Positions 10,647 through 20,459 are shown, counted from the first letter of the stretch. The stretch: 64,000 bases of DNA from Verrucomicrobiaceae bacterium (GCA_015075365.1 JABTUN010000002.1:124001-188000), one strand, 5' to 3'. Made by a program: numbers and translations. Notes: generated from the sequence alone by a model not told the origin.

Positions 10647-11129
10647 TCAGCGGCTCAGGTCCTCCTGCTTGAGGACCTTGAAGCCGGCCTTGGCGAGCAC
10701 CTCCGCCGCGAAATCGGCTGAATCCAGGTGCAGCACGAGCACGGGGTTCTGCCCGGGCCGGATGAGCAGCGGATAGCTGAAGGAGATGTTCACCTCCGCG
10801 CCCAAGAGCGCGGAGAGCGCCTGCGGGAGGGAGGTCTCGGTCTCCTTGAGCTCGATGACGGTGACCGGCAGGATGGTGTGGGGGATTCCCTTTTCGATGA
10901 AGACCATCTGCGCGTCGTCCGGCGCGCTGACGATGAGGCGCACGATGGCGAGCTCCGTGCTGTCCTGGAGGGAGAGGCCCAGCACCGCGATGTGGTGGTC
11001 GCCGAGCAGTTTCACGAGCGCCATGAGGGCGCCGACGCGATTTTGCAGGAAGACGGTGAGCTGGCGCACCGGCGAGCCTTCAGCGGTGTCCGAGGCGGAG
11101 CTGGATTTCGGCTGTGCGGTGGGTGACAT
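10647..11129 (-). CDS. ACT-domain protein (possible regulatory or amino-acid-sensing protein)
   Basis: A 160-residue protein. After about 20 polar residues comes an ACT domain (RQLTVFLQNRVGALMALVKL), then a second ACT-like half (NPVLVLHLDSADFAAEVLAK). It resembles the small ACT-pair proteins related to acetolactate synthase regulatory subunits but lacks a neighbouring catalytic subunit gene. It probably binds an amino acid and modulates a partner protein. Its convergent neighbour is leuB, a branched-chain amino acid gene, which may be coincidence. Confidence 0.75.
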   Translation of the reverse strand: MSPTAQPKSSSASDTAEGSPVRQLTVFLQNRVGALMALVKLLGDHHIAVLGLSLQDSTELAIVRLIVSAPDDAQMVFIEKGIPHTILPVTVIELKETETSLPQALSALLGAEVNISFSYPLLIRPGQNPVLVLHLDSADFAAEVLAKAGFKVLKQEDLSR

Positions 11130-11152
11130 GGCGGTGGTGGGTATGATTCTAC

Positions 11153-11252
11153 CTCTTCAATCAGCAATCGAATGTTCGACAATCATCCATCCAAGGACGG
11201 CGCAGTCCGATAACGTTCGGATTGAAGATTGATGAGCATTCGATTGTTGAGG
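11153..11252. repeat. Large imperfect palindrome between two minus-strand genes
   Basis: The left arm near 11157-11190 and the right arm near 11220-11252 share CAATCGAATG in inverted orientation, with flanking CAATC words also mirrored. The arms enclose a GC-rich centre. This could fold into a long hairpin in the leader of the ACT gene. Seen directly; function unknown. Confidence 0.5.
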
Positions 11253-11259
11253 TGCTGCG

Positions 11260-11685
11260 CTAGCCCGCCGGCCCGGTGGCCCCGCGGGAGCCGTCAAACT
11301 GGGTCACCCGGAGCGGGATGGTGGCGAGGGTCTGGTCCTGATGCACCAGCAGCCAGCGGTAAAAGCCTGGGCGCTCGAATTTCACCCGCTGGAGGGTGAA
11401 GATGATGTTGCGGGAGACGAACGGGATGAAAGTGGAGTTGAAGGCCACCTCGACGTGGGCGGGCATCGGCGGCATGCACTCCGCGCCGTCCGGATCGAGG
11501 CAGCGGATCACAAACTCGTGCGTGCCCGCGTCCTCCGGCTGGAAGATGAGGCGCACGGCGAGGCTGCACTGCGGATGCACCACGGGAAAGGAGGAGGCGC
11601 ACAAGGTGTCAAAACACCCGAGCACGCAGAGCTTTCCCTGATAATCGGAGGCAAAGTCGGAGACGGTGGCGGACTGGAGTTGCAT
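11260..11685 (-). CDS. Small conserved-type protein of unknown function
   Basis: A 141-residue cytoplasmic protein starting MQLQSATVSDFASDYQGKL. The sequence (CSLAVRLIFQPEDAGTHEF, NIIFTLQRVKFERPGFYRW) predicts an all-beta domain and is similar in type to a family of small DUF6941-like proteins; that assignment is from memory and weak. An upstream in-frame ATG at 11742 would add 19 residues encoded by a short repeat sequence (11698-11740), so I prefer the start at 11685. It follows the PBP2 gene in the same direction. Confidence 0.6.
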   Translation of the reverse strand: MQLQSATVSDFASDYQGKLCVLGCFDTLCASSFPVVHPQCSLAVRLIFQPEDAGTHEFVIRCLDPDGAECMPPMPAHVEVAFNSTFIPFVSRNIIFTLQRVKFERPGFYRWLLVHQDQTLATIPLRVTQFDGSRGATGPAG

Positions 11686-11696
11686 CAAGGGGGTGT

Positions 11697-11740
11697 CTGT
11701 TCGCTGTTCTCGGTTTCCTGTGACCTCTGACCTCTGCCTC
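11697..11740. repeat. Short dispersed repeat shared with uvrA
   Basis: TGTTCGCTGTTCTCGGT at 11698-11714 is the exact reverse complement of 17 bases inside uvrA at 56763-56779. It is followed by TGACCTCTGACCTCTG, similar to the arms of the uvrA hairpins. It sits just 5' of the small gene ending at 11260. Confidence 0.6.
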
Positions 11741-13820
11741 AATCGCGGCCAAAGAGCCGGCGGAAGAAGCCGCCGATGCCTTTCTTGGGCGGCGGCTCGG
11801 CGGGACGCACCTGCTGCGCAGGGCGGGAGGGGCGGTCATCCTCGACAGGCTTGCCCTCCGGGATCTCCTCCTCGCCGCCGAGCGGCGTGTTCTTCGGCAC
11901 GTTTTGCATCGCCAGCAGCATGGGGTCGTCCTTGGGGGTCTTTTCGAAGATCTTGGTGAAGACCTCTTTGACGATGGGGGCGGCCTTGCGCCCGCCGCTG
12001 ACGTCCTCCCCCGGACGCCCCTCGTACACAACCGCGAAGCTGAACATGGGCTTCTGCGCGGGCAGGAATCCGGCAAACCAGGCCAGGTTCTGATCCTTGG
12101 CGATCTTCCACTGCGCCGTGCCCGTCTTGCCGGCGATCTGCGCGTGCTTGATATCCGCGGAGCGGCCGGTGCCGCCGTCCCCGGACACCACGGCCACCAT
12201 GCCTTTGATGATGGCGTCACGGTGCTGCGGGTTGAGGTTGATGGTTTTGCGCGGCTTCGGCTCGTAGGCCATGAACACATTGTCCTGGTAGTCCTGGATC
12301 TGCTTCACGAGGCGCGGCTGCGGCAGGTAGGTGCCGTTGGCGATGCCCGCCATCGCCTGCGCGACCTGGAGGGGCGTGGCCAGCACCATGCCCTGGCCGA
12401 TGGAGATGTTCGCCAGGTCGCCGGACATGATTTTCGTGCCCCGGCGCTGGATCATGATGCTGTTCGTGGGCATGAAGCCTTCCGACTCCACGATTGGCAG
12501 GCCGGTCCGCTCACCAAAACCGAGGCGGGAGCACATCCCCGTCACCGAGTCCGCCCCGGCCTCGATGGCGGCGGCATAAAACCAGGTGTTGCAGGAGAAT
12601 TTCAACGCGCTGACGACATTGAGGGAGCCAAAGTCATTCTTCGACCAGTTGTGGAAAACGCGGTTGCCGATCTCCATCGCCGGGCTGCACGGGAAGTAGC
12701 TGCGCGCGTCCACCCGGCCGCTGTCGAGGATGCCGAGCGCCGTGGCCGCCTTGAAGGTCGACGCGGGCGGATACTCGCCGCGAAACGCGCGGGCGATCAG
12801 CGGCAGCTTGGGATCCTTGAGCAGCGCCTCGTATTTCGCCCCCGTGATGCCGGGGATGAACATGTTCAGGTCGAAGAACGGATAGGACGCCATCGCCAGG
12901 ATGTCCCCGTTTTGCACATCCATGATGACCATCGCCCCGCCGTTGCGCGCATGCTCCTGCAGCGCCTGCTCCGCAAACATCTGGAAGCTCGAATCAATCG
13001 ACAGCACCACATTGCGGCCAGGAACCGGAAAGCGGCGCACATCCTCTGCCAGACGCCGGCCATCCGGGGCAAAAAGGACGTTCACCACGCCAGGTTGGCC
13101 TTTGAGATCACTGTCGAAGGATTTCTCAATGTCCGCGCGCCCCTCCATTTCCTCAAAGATCTGGTCGCCATCCGTGATCGGGCCCAGCGGCAGCGGGCGG
13201 CTCTTGCCCGTGTAGCCGATGATGTGGCTGGCACGCTCGTTTTGCGGATAGTGGCGCAGATAAGCGGCCTGCAGCACCAGATTCGCCCCCAGCAGCGGCT
13301 CCAGCTTTCTCTCCATCTCCGCGGTGATCTCCTCATTGATCCCGTCCGTGGAGGAGAACACCAGTGGCAGCCAGCGGCGGTTCTTGTAGTGGGAGAGGAT
13401 GCGATCGTCCGTCAGCGTCCATGCCTTCCCGAGGGCCTTGTTCGCGGCGTCGATCTGCTGGCGGGCAAAGGCGATGATCTTGTCGTCACCCGCGCCCTCC
13501 ATGAAGGGCATCACCAGCGCCAGGTAGTTCGCCACGCGGTTCTGCGCATACGGCACGCCATTGCGGTCCACGATCTGCCCGCGCGGCGCGGGGACATGCA
13601 GCGTGAGGGAGCGTGCCTCCCGCTGCGTCTTCCACGACGCGTCCAGATTCTCCGGCTGGAGCGGTTTGGCAGCCTTGTTGCCCAGTCCCGGCACGGACGA
13701 GTTCCCCACCTCCGTCACGGGCTGTGCCTTCGGCACGTCCTGCGCCCGGGTGATCGGCGCAAGCCATCCCGCGGCTCCGGTGGTCAGCAGCAGGAGGAGG
13801 CGAGGGGACATGGCAGGCAT
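11739..13820 (-). CDS. mrdA: Penicillin-binding protein 2-like transpeptidase
   Basis: About 693 residues from the ATG at 13820 (13811 is also possible; an ATG at 13886 precedes the signal). It has an N-terminal hydrophobic signal/anchor (RLLLLLTTGAAGWL), a class B PBP dimerisation domain beginning GQIVDRNGVPYAQNR, and the three transpeptidase motifs in order: STFK (acyl-serine), SCN and KTGTAQW. It cross-links peptidoglycan in the periplasm and, in other bacteria, serves elongation with RodA/MreB. The C-terminal tail is unusually long and ends in a basic stretch, KKGIGGFFRRLFGRD. No mre or rodA genes are present in the window. Confidence 0.93.
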   Translation of the reverse strand: MPAMSPRLLLLLTTGAAGWLAPITRAQDVPKAQPVTEVGNSSVPGLGNKAAKPLQPENLDASWKTQREARSLTLHVPAPRGQIVDRNGVPYAQNRVANYLALVMPFMEGAGDDKIIAFARQQIDAANKALGKAWTLTDDRILSHYKNRRWLPLVFSSTDGINEEITAEMERKLEPLLGANLVLQAAYLRHYPQNERASHIIGYTGKSRPLPLGPITDGDQIFEEMEGRADIEKSFDSDLKGQPGVVNVLFAPDGRRLAEDVRRFPVPGRNVVLSIDSSFQMFAEQALQEHARNGGAMVIMDVQNGDILAMASYPFFDLNMFIPGITGAKYEALLKDPKLPLIARAFRGEYPPASTFKAATALGILDSGRVDARSYFPCSPAMEIGNRVFHNWSKNDFGSLNVVSALKFSCNTWFYAAAIEAGADSVTGMCSRLGFGERTGLPIVESEGFMPTNSIMIQRRGTKIMSGDLANISIGQGMVLATPLQVAQAMAGIANGTYLPQPRLVKQIQDYQDNVFMAYEPKPRKTINLNPQHRDAIIKGMVAVVSGDGGTGRSADIKHAQIAGKTGTAQWKIAKDQNLAWFAGFLPAQKPMFSFAVVYEGRPGEDVSGGRKAAPIVKEVFTKIFEKTPKDDPMLLAMQNVPKNTPLGGEEEIPEGKPVEDDRPSRPAQQVRPAEPPPKKGIGGFFRRLFGRD

Positions 13821-14067
13821 GGAAGGGTGGGAAATCCGGATCGCCGCGCCGACCAAAGCCAGTCCGGGCAAATCCTTCTCAATCATGCGACTTCACCGCG
13901 ATGGCGTCAAGAGGGGGCTTCTGAAGCCCCGTTGGCCAATAACACCAAACTTTTCCCTTGTTGAACCCAGCGAGAGTGCCTAAAACGGCGCGGCTTTTCC
14001 GAAAACGGGCTGATCAGCCTGCGTTTGGTAGCTTATTCCCCGATCTTCGACAACCAACCACACACTC

Positions 14068-15651
14068 ATGAGCAACGACGGCAAACCATCCATGGCCCTA
14101 TTTTGGGGCTGTTTCATCGCCCTGATCACCACCTCCTATGCGTTTTTCTCGCGCATGTACCTGTGTGATGTCCGCCTGGGAGATGTGCTGAACATCGACA
14201 AGGGCACCATCGGTGCGCTCAAAGGCGCCGGCATCTGGCCCTTCGCCATCTCGATCATCCTGTGGAGCCTCGTCATCGACCGCATCGGCTACAAGATCGC
14301 CATGCTGTTCTCCTTCATCAGCTACGTCATTTATGCCGCCATGGCCTTCATGGCCTACAGCGCCCTGCAGGGCGTCACCGGCGATGCCCTTGCCGCCGCG
14401 CAGAAGTCCGCGTACAACCTCCTCTATTGGGGAAGCGTGATCCTTGGCCTCGGAAACGGCACGGTTGAAGCCTTCATCAATCCGGTGGTCGCCACGATGT
14501 TCAGCAAGGACAAGACCAAGTGGCTCAACATCCTGCACGCTGGCTGGCCTGGTGGTCTCGTGGTGGGCGGCATCTGCACCATCGCTCTTGCTGATTACGC
14601 CAAGACGGGTGACTGGCGCATCGTGCTGGGTCTCGTGCTGGTGCCAGCGGTGATTTATCTCATCATGCTCCTCGGTGCGACCTTCCCGAAAAACGAACGC
14701 GAAGCCGCGGGTGTCGGCTATGTGGACATGCTCAAAGAACTTGGCGTCTTTGGAGCCTTCGTCTCCTTTGCGCTCATCTTTGCCCAACTCGACCAGGTTC
14801 CTGAACTGAAGTCCATCTTCTTCAGCCCGAACGCCAAGTGGATCTACACCGGCATTGTCGCCGTCATCTTCGGCGTCATCACCAAGAGCTTCGGCCGCCC
14901 GCTGCTGGCCTTCATGATTGTCATCATGATGCCTCTCGCCACAACGGAAATCGGCACTGACGGCTGGATCGGAGGCCTGATGGAGAAACCGATGGAAGCC
15001 GCCGGCAAAAACCCTGGCTGGGTGCTGGTCTATACCTCCGCTATCATGATGGTGCTGCGCTTCTTCGCCGGCCCCATTGTTCACAGCCTCTCCGCTATCG
15101 GTCTGCTCATCATCAGCGCCATTCTCGCCATCGCCGGACTCACAGCGCTATCCTTCACCGCAACTTCCGGCCTGCTCGCCATCTTTGCGGCAGCCACGCT
15201 CTACGCCTTCGGCAAGACCTTCTTCTGGCCCACCATGCTTGGAATCACTGCCGAGCAGAGCCCGAAAGGTGGCGCGCTCACCCTCAATGCCATCTCTGGC
15301 ATCGGCATGCTCGCTGTCGGCATTCTGGGATTCCCCTTCATCGGCTCCCTTCAAGAGGACACTACTACCAAGCTCATCTCCGCCAAAAACTCCGCGCTCG
15401 TACAGCAAATCGGCGTGGACAAGAGCTATGTGCTTGGCGCTTACAAGGCCATCGACCCTGAGAAAGCCGCCGCTGTCACCGCGGAAGTTGACAAGGCGCT
15501 CATCGCTGAGGCCACCAAGGGCGGCCAGTTCACCGCTCTGGGCAAGATGGCCATGTTCCCCACCTTCATGCTCGTCTGCTACCTCGCCATGTTCTTCTAC
15601 TTCAAGTCTCGCGGCGGCTACAAGGCCGTGGACATCAACGCGGCGCACTAG
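14068..15651 (+). CDS. MFS transporter, first of three tandem paralogues
   Basis: A 527-residue integral membrane protein with about 12 predicted helices. It shares with the next two genes the signatures WLNILHAGWPGGL in the N-terminal half, [10 protein letters not shown] in the C-terminal half and the terminal FKSRGGYKAV. A soluble loop at about residues 435-495 precedes the last helix. The organisation is that of the major facilitator superfamily; the substrate is not evident. The gene starts a block of three paralogues read in the same direction, each followed by its own hairpin terminator, suggesting separate transcription units. Confidence 0.85.
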   Translation: MSNDGKPSMALFWGCFIALITTSYAFFSRMYLCDVRLGDVLNIDKGTIGALKGAGIWPFAISIILWSLVIDRIGYKIAMLFSFISYVIYAAMAFMAYSALQGVTGDALAAAQKSAYNLLYWGSVILGLGNGTVEAFINPVVATMFSKDKTKWLNILHAGWPGGLVVGGICTIALADYAKTGDWRIVLGLVLVPAVIYLIMLLGATFPKNEREAAGVGYVDMLKELGVFGAFVSFALIFAQLDQVPELKSIFFSPNAKWIYTGIVAVIFGVITKSFGRPLLAFMIVIMMPLATTEIGTDGWIGGLMEKPMEAAGKNPGWVLVYTSAIMMVLRFFAGPIVHSLSAIGLLIISAILAIAGLTALSFTATSGLLAIFAAATLYAFGKTFFWPTMLGITAEQSPKGGALTLNAISGIGMLAVGILGFPFIGSLQEDTTTKLISAKNSALVQQIGVDKSYVLGAYKAIDPEKAAAVTAEVDKALIAEATKGGQFTALGKMAMFPTFMLVCYLAMFFYFKSRGGYKAVDINAAH

Positions 15652-15672
15652 TCCAATCTAACCCATCCCATG

Positions 15673-15704
15673 GGGCGGCTTCCGCAAAGGCAGCCGCCCT
15701 TTTT
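15673..15704 (+). terminator. Rho-independent terminator after the first MFS gene
   Basis: Perfect 8-bp stem GGGCGGCT/AGCCGCCC (15673-15680 and 15692-15699) followed by TTTTT. Confidence 0.85.
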
Positions 15705-15726
15705 CTTTCCACACCACCACACACAC

Positions 15727-17238
15727 ATGAGCACTTCTGATCAATCAGCACCCAATGCCGGACGCCTCCTCTGGGCCGGATTCATGGCCATCCTGGCCGC
15801 CGGCGTCGGCTTTGGTGTCCGCGGCGGCATTCTGGCCAACTGGGGGGCCGAATACGGATTCACCAATACCGAATTGGGAGACATCACCGGCATGGGCCTT
15901 GTCGGCTTCGGCGTTGTCATCCTTCTCTCCAGCTTCATCGCGGACAGCTTTGGTTACGGCAAGCTGATGATCACGGCCTTCCTCATGCATCTGATCTCTG
16001 CCGTGCTCACACTGAGTGCCGGCATCGCCTTCAAAAGTGGTGGAAAAGAAGCCGCATACCTCTGTCTCTACTGGGGGCAGTTTCTCTTCTCGGTCGGCAA
16101 CGGTGTGAGCGAGGCCGTCGTCAACCCGCTGACCGCCACGCTTTACCCTAACAACAAGACTCACTACCTCAACATTCTCCACGCCGGATGGCCCGCAGGC
16201 CTCATTCTTGGCGGCTTGATCGGCATCTACATGGGCAGCCAGTCGTGGCAGGTTCAAATGGGCATGTTCCTCCTGCCCGTGGTCATTTATGGCGTGATGC
16301 TTCTGGGCCAGAAGTTCCCGAAATCCGAGGCTAGCAGCGCCGGTGTCAGCATGGGCGAGATGCTCAAGCAGTTGTTAATGCCCTTGATGCTGCTGCTCTT
16401 GTTCATCCACGCCCTGGTCGGCTACGTCGAGCTCGGAACCGACTCGTGGATTCAAAAGATCACCGGTGGCATCCTTGATCCCGAAACCGGCAAATGGCTC
16501 TTCGTTTACACCTCGGGCCTCATGTTTGTGCTGCGGTTTGTGGCAGGGCCGATCGTCCACAAAATCTCGCCGCTCGGACTGCTCTTTGTCAGCGCGGTTT
16601 TTGCCTCCGCAGGTCTGTATTCCCTCAGTGGTGTCACCGCCACAGCCATGGCGCTCGTCGCGCTCACGATTTATGGGATTGGCAAAACCTTCTTCTGGCC
16701 CACCATGCTCGCGGTCGTGTCGGAACGTTTCCCGAAAGGCGGTGCCATCACCATGGGCGCCATGGGGGCAGTTGGCATGCTCGCAGCCGGGTATCTTGGA
16801 GGGCCTGGCATCGGCTACAAACAAGACTATTACGCATCGGGTGACTTGAAGGCCAAGGCGGCCACCGTTTACGAAAACTATGCTGCCGCAGACTCGAAGG
16901 GCTTCCTCTTCCTGCCGAAGATCAAGGGTCTCGACCAAGCCAAGGTCGAGACACTCGAAAAAGACGGAAAAAACATCGCCGCTGACCTCGAAGCCCTCAA
17001 GAAGAGCGGCAAAACAGACGAAAACGTCAACAAGATGAACGCGTGGTGGCAGACCGCGCAGGCGACCGCCGCAGCGGACAAACCCGCCGTTGCTGGAGCA
17101 GGCATCTTCGGCAGCCGCATGGCACTCAAATGGACCTCTGTGGTTCCAGCCCTGATGGCAGTTCTTTACCTGCTCCTCATTCTCGGCTTCAAAGCCAAGG
17201 GCGGCTACAAAGCCCTTCATGTAAGCGACACACATTAG
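15727..17238 (+). CDS. MFS transporter, second of three tandem paralogues
   Basis: A 503-residue membrane protein starting MSTSDQSAPNAGRLLWAGFM; an upstream in-frame ATG at 15670 lies in the preceding terminator and is unlikely. It shares LLWAGFMAILAAGVGFGVRG with the MFS part of the next gene, and [27 protein letters not shown] and FKAKGGYKAL with both relatives. A charged loop (about residues 370-460) precedes the final helix. It probably exchanges a small solute at the inner membrane. Closer to the kinase-fused paralogue than to the first gene by eye, so the fusion probably arose from a copy of this gene. Confidence 0.85.
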   Translation: MSTSDQSAPNAGRLLWAGFMAILAAGVGFGVRGGILANWGAEYGFTNTELGDITGMGLVGFGVVILLSSFIADSFGYGKLMITAFLMHLISAVLTLSAGIAFKSGGKEAAYLCLYWGQFLFSVGNGVSEAVVNPLTATLYPNNKTHYLNILHAGWPAGLILGGLIGIYMGSQSWQVQMGMFLLPVVIYGVMLLGQKFPKSEASSAGVSMGEMLKQLLMPLMLLLLFIHALVGYVELGTDSWIQKITGGILDPETGKWLFVYTSGLMFVLRFVAGPIVHKISPLGLLFVSAVFASAGLYSLSGVTATAMALVALTIYGIGKTFFWPTMLAVVSERFPKGGAITMGAMGAVGMLAAGYLGGPGIGYKQDYYASGDLKAKAATVYENYAAADSKGFLFLPKIKGLDQAKVETLEKDGKNIAADLEALKKSGKTDENVNKMNAWWQTAQATAAADKPAVAGAGIFGSRMALKWTSVVPALMAVLYLLLILGFKAKGGYKALHVSDTH

Positions 17239-17260
17239 TTGCCATCCAATCTCTCCCGCA

Positions 17261-17289
17261 GCGTCCCCTGACCGGGATGTCGCTTTTTT
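17261..17289 (+). terminator. Rho-independent terminator after the second MFS gene
   Basis: GCGTCCCC-TGA-CCGGGATGTCGC forms an interrupted stem followed by TTTTTT. Confidence 0.7.
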
Positions 17290-17485
17290 GCCCGGCACTC
17301 AACGCGCCTTGTCTGGGACGAAAGAGGCTCTACTCACGACTCGTTTTGCCTAGGCCGACTTTTTACCCCCGGCACCGGACAGCACCCCTCCCGTGCGAAC
17401 TGGATGAAAAAACACGTTGCCGCGCTGGCCTCTTTCCATCGCGCCTGCTAATTCTTTCATCATTCTGTTTCGTCATTGCTTCCCC

Positions 17486-20218
17486 ATGCCCCGCGAACCT
17501 TTCCTCGACCAGTCCCAAGACCGCGGCGGGACGGCGATGCCTTCGCTGAAGGCGGGGCAGTGGCTCTTCAACCGCCGCTATGAGCTGAGGCAGCAGCTCG
17601 GCGCGGGCGGCATGGGAGTGGTGTGGCTGGCGTGGGATTACACGGAGGAGATCGAGGTGGCGCTGAAGTTCCTGCCCACCGTGCTCGTGCTCCAGGACAC
17701 GGAAATGAAGCGCCTGCGGGAGGAGGTGCGCGCGGGAAAAGGGCTGCGGCATCCACGGCTCGTGGCCACCTATGGCATGGAGATCGAGGACGGCATCGCC
17801 GCCGTTGTGATGGAGTTTGTGGCCGGAAAGACGCTCAAAGAAATGTTGGAGGCTCAGGAGCGCGGCTTCTTCGAGCCAGAGGAGATCACCGCGTGGGTGA
17901 AGGATGTCTGCGATGCCCTGAGCTACCTCCATGATGAGGCGAAACGCATCCACCGCGATCTCAAACCGGCCAATGTGATGGTTGATGAGGAAGGGCGTGC
18001 GAAGCTCATGGACTTCGGCATCAGCCACCGGATCAAAGAGGGGGTCTCACGGCACAGCAAGACCAACGAAGGGCAGGCGGGCGGCAGCAGCAACACGCTG
18101 GCCTACGCCAGCCCGCAACAGCTCGCGGGAAAACCCAGTTCCAAGGCGGACGACCTCTACAGCCTCGGCGCCACGCTGTATGAGTTGCTCACCGGCACGC
18201 CGCCGTTTTTCCGGGGCTCCATGGATGTCGTGGCGCACCAGATCAAAAACGAGGAGGTCACTCCGATCCTGGAGCGCCGCCAGGAGCTCGTGGACGAGGG
18301 CTTGAACCGCGACACTGGCGCGCCAGTGACAGCCACACTCTCCCAAGTCATCATGGCCTGCCTGGCGAAAGAGCGCGAGCGCCGCCTCCCCGATGCCGCC
18401 ACCGTGTGGCAGAAGTTCAGCACCTCGTCCGATCAGCCGCGAATCGAGGAAGAACAGCGCCTGGCGGAAGAACATCGACGCATCGAGGAGCAGAAGCATG
18501 CGGAAGAGCGGCGTCAGGCCGAGGCACGCAAGCAAGCGGCCCTCGATCAGCAGCGCAAAGACGAGGAACGCAGGTTGGCCGAGGAGCGGAAGCGCGCGAA
18601 GGCGGAGCAGGAACGGATCACCAAGGAGCGTGAGAAAGCGCGCACGCAGCCTGTCGTTGAAGAGGCCCCTGCCAGTCACACGCCCCTCCTCTGGGCCTGT
18701 TTCATGGCCCTTCTGGCCGCCGGCGTCGGCTTTGCCATCCGCGGCGGCATTTTTGACAACTGGGGCAAGGAATTCGGCTTCACGGGCGCGCAGCTCGGAG
18801 CCATCGGCGGAGCGGGCTTTTCCGGCTTCTGCTTCGGCATCATCTTCGGCGGCCTCATCGTGGACAAGATCGGCTATGGCAAGCTCGTCGCCCTCGCCCT
18901 CTTGTGCCACATCCTTTCGGCATTTGTCACCTTCGGAGCCAGCTCTCCCGCCAATGCCTACGATTTCCTGTTCTGGGGCATGTTCATCTTCGCCTATGCC
19001 AACGGCACGCTTGAAGCCGTGGCGAATCCGCTCGTCGCCACGCTGTATCCTGAAAACCGGACTCATTACCTGAACATTCTTCACGCCTCCTGGCCTGCCG
19101 GCATGGTGCTCGGATCGGTCGCTGGCTGGGTTCTTGACGACAAGATGCAGATCGGCTGGAAGACCCAGCTCGCCCTCTATCTCATCCCCACCGTGCTGTA
19201 CGCGATCATGTTCATGGGCCAGAAATTCCCGAAATCGGAAGCCGCCGAGAAGGGCGCCAGCTTTGTCAGCATGGTCAAGCCTGTGGGCATCCTCGGCGCG
19301 CTCGTTGCCTGCTATCTGCTGGCGAACTTCTTCGGCGACATCGCCAAGGCATTCTCTCCCGACAACGCCAAAACCATCGGCTACGCCATCGGCGGTGCCA
19401 TGCTGATCGCCGTCGCGGTGCTCACCAAGTTCTCCCTCGGCTCCTTTGTGCTCTTCATCCTGTTCGTTGCACACGCCCTCGTCGGCGCGGTCGAACTCGG
19501 CACCGATGGCTGGATTCAAAACATCACCGGCAACCTCTTCACCTCGGAACAGGGCAAATATCTCTTCATCTGGACCTCGGCCATCATGTTCGGCCTGCGC
19601 TTCTGCGCCCATTGGATCGAAAACACCCTCAAGCTCTCCCCGATCGGCCTCCTGCTCGTTTGCGCCATCACCGCCTCGGTCGGCCTCGTCCTCGCCAGCA
19701 GCATGCAAACCTTCGCCGTGGCTCTCGTCGCTCTCGGCATTTACGCCGTCGGCAAGACCTTCTTCTGGCCCACCATGCTCGCTGTCGTCGGAGACCGCTT
19801 CCCGCAGTCCGGCGCGGTGGCCATGTCCATCATGGGCGGCATCGGCATGCTCTCCGCCGGCTTGATCGGCGGGCCTGGACTCGGCTACTGTAAAGACCGC
19901 TTTGCCGGCGAAGAGCTGAACAAGGCCGACCCGGCCCTCTATGCCGAATACAAGGCAGCCCAGCCCTCCAAGTTCCTCAATCTGGAGGCCACGGCCGCTT
20001 ACGGTCTCGATGGCACCAAGCTTGCCGCGGCCAAGGAAGCCAAGGAAAAGACTCCGCAGCAGAAAACCGTGGTTGAAGCAGACCAAAAGGGCGACCGCGC
20101 CACCCTGAAGGCCGACGCCTACATCCCCGCCGCGATGGCCGCGATCTACCTGCTGCTCCTGCTCTACTTCAAGAGCATCGGCGGCTACAAGCCCGTCAAG
20201 ATCGACGAGGCCGCGTAG
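17486..20218 (+). CDS. Ser/Thr protein kinase - coiled coil - MFS transporter fusion
   Basis: One open frame of 910 residues from the ATG at 17486 (an ATG at 17537 is an alternative). Residues about 30-310 are a complete Hanks-type kinase: glycine loop GAGGMGVVW (about 39-47), VALK lysine (about 61), HRDLKPAN (from about 156), DFG (from about 176) and YASPQQL in the activation segment. Residues about 315-392 are a Glu/Arg/Lys-rich coiled coil ([20 protein letters not shown]). From about 398 to the end lies a full 12-helix MFS transporter nearly collinear with the preceding gene ([39 protein letters not shown]). There is no stop or frame break between the parts. The kinase should face the cytoplasm, where it could phosphorylate the transporter or relay substrate occupancy. 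The fusion is seen directly; its role is inferred. Confidence 0.93.
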   Translation: MPREPFLDQSQDRGGTAMPSLKAGQWLFNRRYELRQQLGAGGMGVVWLAWDYTEEIEVALKFLPTVLVLQDTEMKRLREEVRAGKGLRHPRLVATYGMEIEDGIAAVVMEFVAGKTLKEMLEAQERGFFEPEEITAWVKDVCDALSYLHDEAKRIHRDLKPANVMVDEEGRAKLMDFGISHRIKEGVSRHSKTNEGQAGGSSNTLAYASPQQLAGKPSSKADDLYSLGATLYELLTGTPPFFRGSMDVVAHQIKNEEVTPILERRQELVDEGLNRDTGAPVTATLSQVIMACLAKERERRLPDAATVWQKFSTSSDQPRIEEEQRLAEEHRRIEEQKHAEERRQAEARKQAALDQQRKDEERRLAEERKRAKAEQERITKEREKARTQPVVEEAPASHTPLLWACFMALLAAGVGFAIRGGIFDNWGKEFGFTGAQLGAIGGAGFSGFCFGIIFGGLIVDKIGYGKLVALALLCHILSAFVTFGASSPANAYDFLFWGMFIFAYANGTLEAVANPLVATLYPENRTHYLNILHASWPAGMVLGSVAGWVLDDKMQIGWKTQLALYLIPTVLYAIMFMGQKFPKSEAAEKGASFVSMVKPVGILGALVACYLLANFFGDIAKAFSPDNAKTIGYAIGGAMLIAVAVLTKFSLGSFVLFILFVAHALVGAVELGTDGWIQNITGNLFTSEQGKYLFIWTSAIMFGLRFCAHWIENTLKLSPIGLLLVCAITASVGLVLASSMQTFAVALVALGIYAVGKTFFWPTMLAVVGDRFPQSGAVAMSIMGGIGMLSAGLIGGPGLGYCKDRFAGEELNKADPALYAEYKAAQPSKFLNLEATAAYGLDGTKLAAAKEAKEKTPQQKTVVEADQKGDRATLKADAYIPAAMAAIYLLLLLYFKSIGGYKPVKIDEAA

Positions 20219-20236
20219 TACTCCTGATTTCCGCAA

Positions 20237-20265
20237 GCGGCGTCCCCACCGGGACGCCGCTTTTT
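20237..20265 (+). terminator. Rho-independent terminator after the kinase-MFS gene
   Basis: Perfect 10-bp stem GCGGCGTCCC/GGGACGCCGC with a CACC loop, followed by TTTTT. Confidence 0.9.
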
Positions 20266-20459
20266 CTTTGTGAAGAGGCCACCACCGCCCGGGGTGGGCC
20301 CCTTTTCCAGCAGGACGACGGCTCCTTCTCCCATTCGGGCCGGCCATCCCCGATGCCAGGCCGACGACCAGCCCGCACGGGGCCGGTTGTGTTTCTTGAG
20401 GACAGCGGCCTTGCGCGCGGGCATCCGGCAAGATGCGCGCCGTGAGGCCGTATCTTCCG

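Noticed and set aside
11904..13964. 686-residue open frame opposite penicillin-binding protein 2
   Set aside because: Arg/His-rich shadow of the real gene with no recognisable domain.
17239..17485. Possible small gene between the second MFS and the kinase fusion
   Set aside because: The stretch holds a terminator and leader; short frames there lack any support.
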